DNA from: JAUWQU01 sp964564285
GTDB lineage: Bacteria > Planctomycetota > Phycisphaerae > SM23-33
NCBI GenBank assembly: GCA_964564285.1
Contig: CAZMBZ010000258.1
Location: 1-7,825, forward strand
DNA: 7,825 nt
Direction: 5' to 3'
A model generated the notes under the pieces. The model made no database searches. It saw only the letters and a list, made by a program, of their open reading frames with translations, and was not told where the DNA came from. Positions 6,801 to 7,825 of this stretch are shown in pieces. Each line of letters opens with the position of its first letter. Position 1 is the stretch's first letter. A program made the translations under genes and the position numbers.

Positions 6801-7004
6801 ATGGCACTTACGCCTTCACAAGGTCCGGTTATCCAGGTTAAGGCCCAGCCGGATATATACACCATCTTGCTCATTGTGGCTATTATCGGCTTGGCGGCGG
6901 CGGTCGTCTTCTGCGGATGGAAACTGACCTCGCCTGTCCAGGCCGGCGGGTACGGAATGGCCATCGGAGAATTCTTCGATGCGCTGCCATCGTTGCCCAG
7001 ATAG
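6801..7004 (+). CDS. Small single-pass membrane protein of unknown function
   Basis: A 67-residue protein with a polar N-terminus (about 1-18) and one clear hydrophobic helix at about 19-42 (IYTILLIVAIIGLAAAVVF). A short C-terminus of about 25 residues includes SPVQAGGYGMAIGEFFDALP. It has no cleavage site or lipobox, so it probably stays anchored in the membrane. The start is ATG 6801 with AAGGGAG at 6786-6792, eight bases upstream and overlapping the stop of the coiled-coil gene. The 13-nt gap and shared ribosome site suggest co-expression, and possibly a physical partnership, with the coiled-coil protein. I do not recognise a family. Expression is well supported by the ribosome site and the coherent membrane segment, but short length leaves some doubt. 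Confidence 0.75.
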   Translation: MALTPSQGPVIQVKAQPDIYTILLIVAIIGLAAAVVFCGWKLTSPVQAGGYGMAIGEFFDALPSLPR

Positions 7005-7235
7005 CGGCTTAGGGACGTTGAGTGGTTTCCGGGTCGTGAATGGATGAGCCCCGCGCCCGGCGAGCATCAATGAGATGCTGGGAAGCAGACGTACCTCCGG
7101 GTCCGGCCCGGGAAATGTGTGCGTGTGGTTTGCACGTCAGCACGCGGCTTTGTCGTTGGCTCGCGGGGTCTTCCGTCGGCGTGCGGATCGTCAAGGAAGA
7201 CGGCGTATGCGTCAACGCAGCAAAGGGATCGCTCC
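7005..7235 (+). other. Intergenic region and probable mreB leader
   Basis: No credible gene was found in these 231 nt. Two small inverted repeats are visible: AGCATC (7063-7068) with GATGCT (7074-7079) around a five-base loop, and CCGGG (7097-7101) with CCCGG (7107-7111), also around five bases. Neither is followed by a run of T, so they are not ordinary intrinsic terminators. I found no convincing promoter for mreB; it may be read from upstream. AAGGGA at 7223-7228 is the mreB ribosome site, seven bases before ATG. Confidence 0.5.
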
Positions 7236-7825
7236 ATGATCTTCGACCCTATCTTGGGACTGTTTTCCGTAGACATGGGAATCGATCTGGGCACCTGCAA
7301 TACCCTTGTCTGCGTTAGAGGTCAGGGGATTGTCCTGAACGAACCCTCCGTCGTGGCTGTCAAACGGGGTACCAACCGCGTTCTCCAGAACGGCAACGCC
7401 GTCGGGATTGTCGCCAAGGAAATGCTCGGCAAGACGCCTGGCTCCATCAGCGCGATCAGGCCCATGAAAGACGGCGTTATCGCCGACTTCGATATCACCG
7501 AGGCCATGCTCGGCTACTTCATTCGCAAAGTCCACCGACGCCGGTGTCTTGTCAAACCACGCGTTGTAATCGCTATCCCGTCCGGTATCACCGCCGTTGA
7601 GAAGCGTGCCGTCCTGAACTCCGCCGAACGAGCCGGGGCCAGGCGAGTCTACCTCGTTGATGAACCCATGGCTGCCGGTATCGGCGCTGGACTGCCCATC
7701 ACCGAGCCGACGGCGTCAATGATCGTCGATATCGGTGGCGGAACCACCGAGGTCGCCATCATGTCACTGGCGGATATTTCCGTCTGCGAGTCCATCCGAG
7801 TCGCCGGCGACGATATGGACGAGGC
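7236..7825 (+). CDS. mreB: Rod shape-determining protein MreB, 3' end outside window
   Basis: A bacterial actin homologue that forms ATP-dependent filaments on the inner face of the membrane and guides peptidoglycan synthesis along the cell. The 196 complete codons present cover a little over half of a normal MreB of about 340-350 residues; the frame stays open to the edge. MIFDPILGLF at the N-terminus looks like a short membrane-binding amphipathic segment. The phosphate-1 loop is IDLGTCNT (16-23), followed by GQGIVLNEPSVVAV. VDEPMAAGIGAGLP begins near 141, with E143 at the position of the glutamate implicated in ATP hydrolysis. The phosphate-2 loop is DIGGGTTEVAIMSL from 165. The usual DLGTANT has Cys in place of Ala at position 21, and the usual IEEP is VDEP; both look tolerable. 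ATG 7236 has AAGGGA seven bases upstream. mreC, mreD, PBP2 or rodA may lie to the right but cannot be seen. Confidence 0.97.
   Translation, partial: MIFDPILGLFSVDMGIDLGTCNTLVCVRGQGIVLNEPSVVAVKRGTNRVLQNGNAVGIVAKEMLGKTPGSISAIRPMKDGVIADFDITEAMLGYFIRKVHRRRCLVKPRVVIAIPSGITAVEKRAVLNSAERAGARRVYLVDEPMAAGIGAGLPITEPTASMIVDIGGGTTEVAIMSLADISVCESIRVAGDDMDE

Noticed and set aside
6287..6964. 225-codon open frame on the minus strand
   Set aside because: Antisense to the coiled-coil and small membrane genes; no motif or ribosome site supports it.
7040..7318. 92-codon open frame on the plus strand
   Set aside because: It overlaps the start of mreB by 83 nt in another frame and has Arg/Cys/Trp-rich composition. 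The MreB frame is unambiguous.

Overview
The window most likely comes from a planctomycete-type (PVC) bacterium, probably a Phycisphaerae relative. This is inferred from gene style, not from a marker gene: a Tat-exported Gfo/Idh/MocA dehydrogenase, Pro/Thr/Ala-rich tails (TTAPTTEPATAP, SATSRPS), an enlarged Lnt, a HEAT-repeat lipoprotein, and a coiled-coil protein with a small beta domain. The DNA is GC-rich, and four of the seven genes are probably read from GTG or TTG or have ribosome sites that decide between competing starts.

Layout. Positions 33-2385 (minus strand) hold two genes probably transcribed together: an unrecognised membrane-anchored protein (start at 2385), then a periplasmic oxidoreductase (start at 1367). 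A 196-nt divergent region (2386-2581) follows. It carries candidate promoters in both directions and a perfect 12-bp inverted repeat. Positions 2582-5781 (plus strand) hold lnt, encoding apolipoprotein N-acyltransferase, and a lipoprotein made of HEAT-like repeats, joined by a 4-nt overlap. Positions 5782-5953 contain the best promoter in the window and a leader ending in a small hairpin over the ribosome site. Positions 5954-7004 encode a bitopic coiled-coil protein and a 67-residue membrane protein, separated by 13 nt. After a 231-nt gap, mreB starts at 7236 and runs off the right edge.

How the genes work together. The plus-strand half is about the cell envelope. Lnt completes lipoprotein acylation, and the gene overlapping it encodes an Lnt substrate. 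The coiled-coil protein has the build of MreC (short N-terminus, one membrane helix, periplasmic coiled coil, beta domain) and lies two genes before the shape-determining actin homologue MreB. A cell-shape or envelope role for the two genes between lnt and mreB is therefore a reasonable but untested inference. I see no rRNA, tRNA, CRISPR array, insertion sequence, phage gene or toxin-antitoxin pair.
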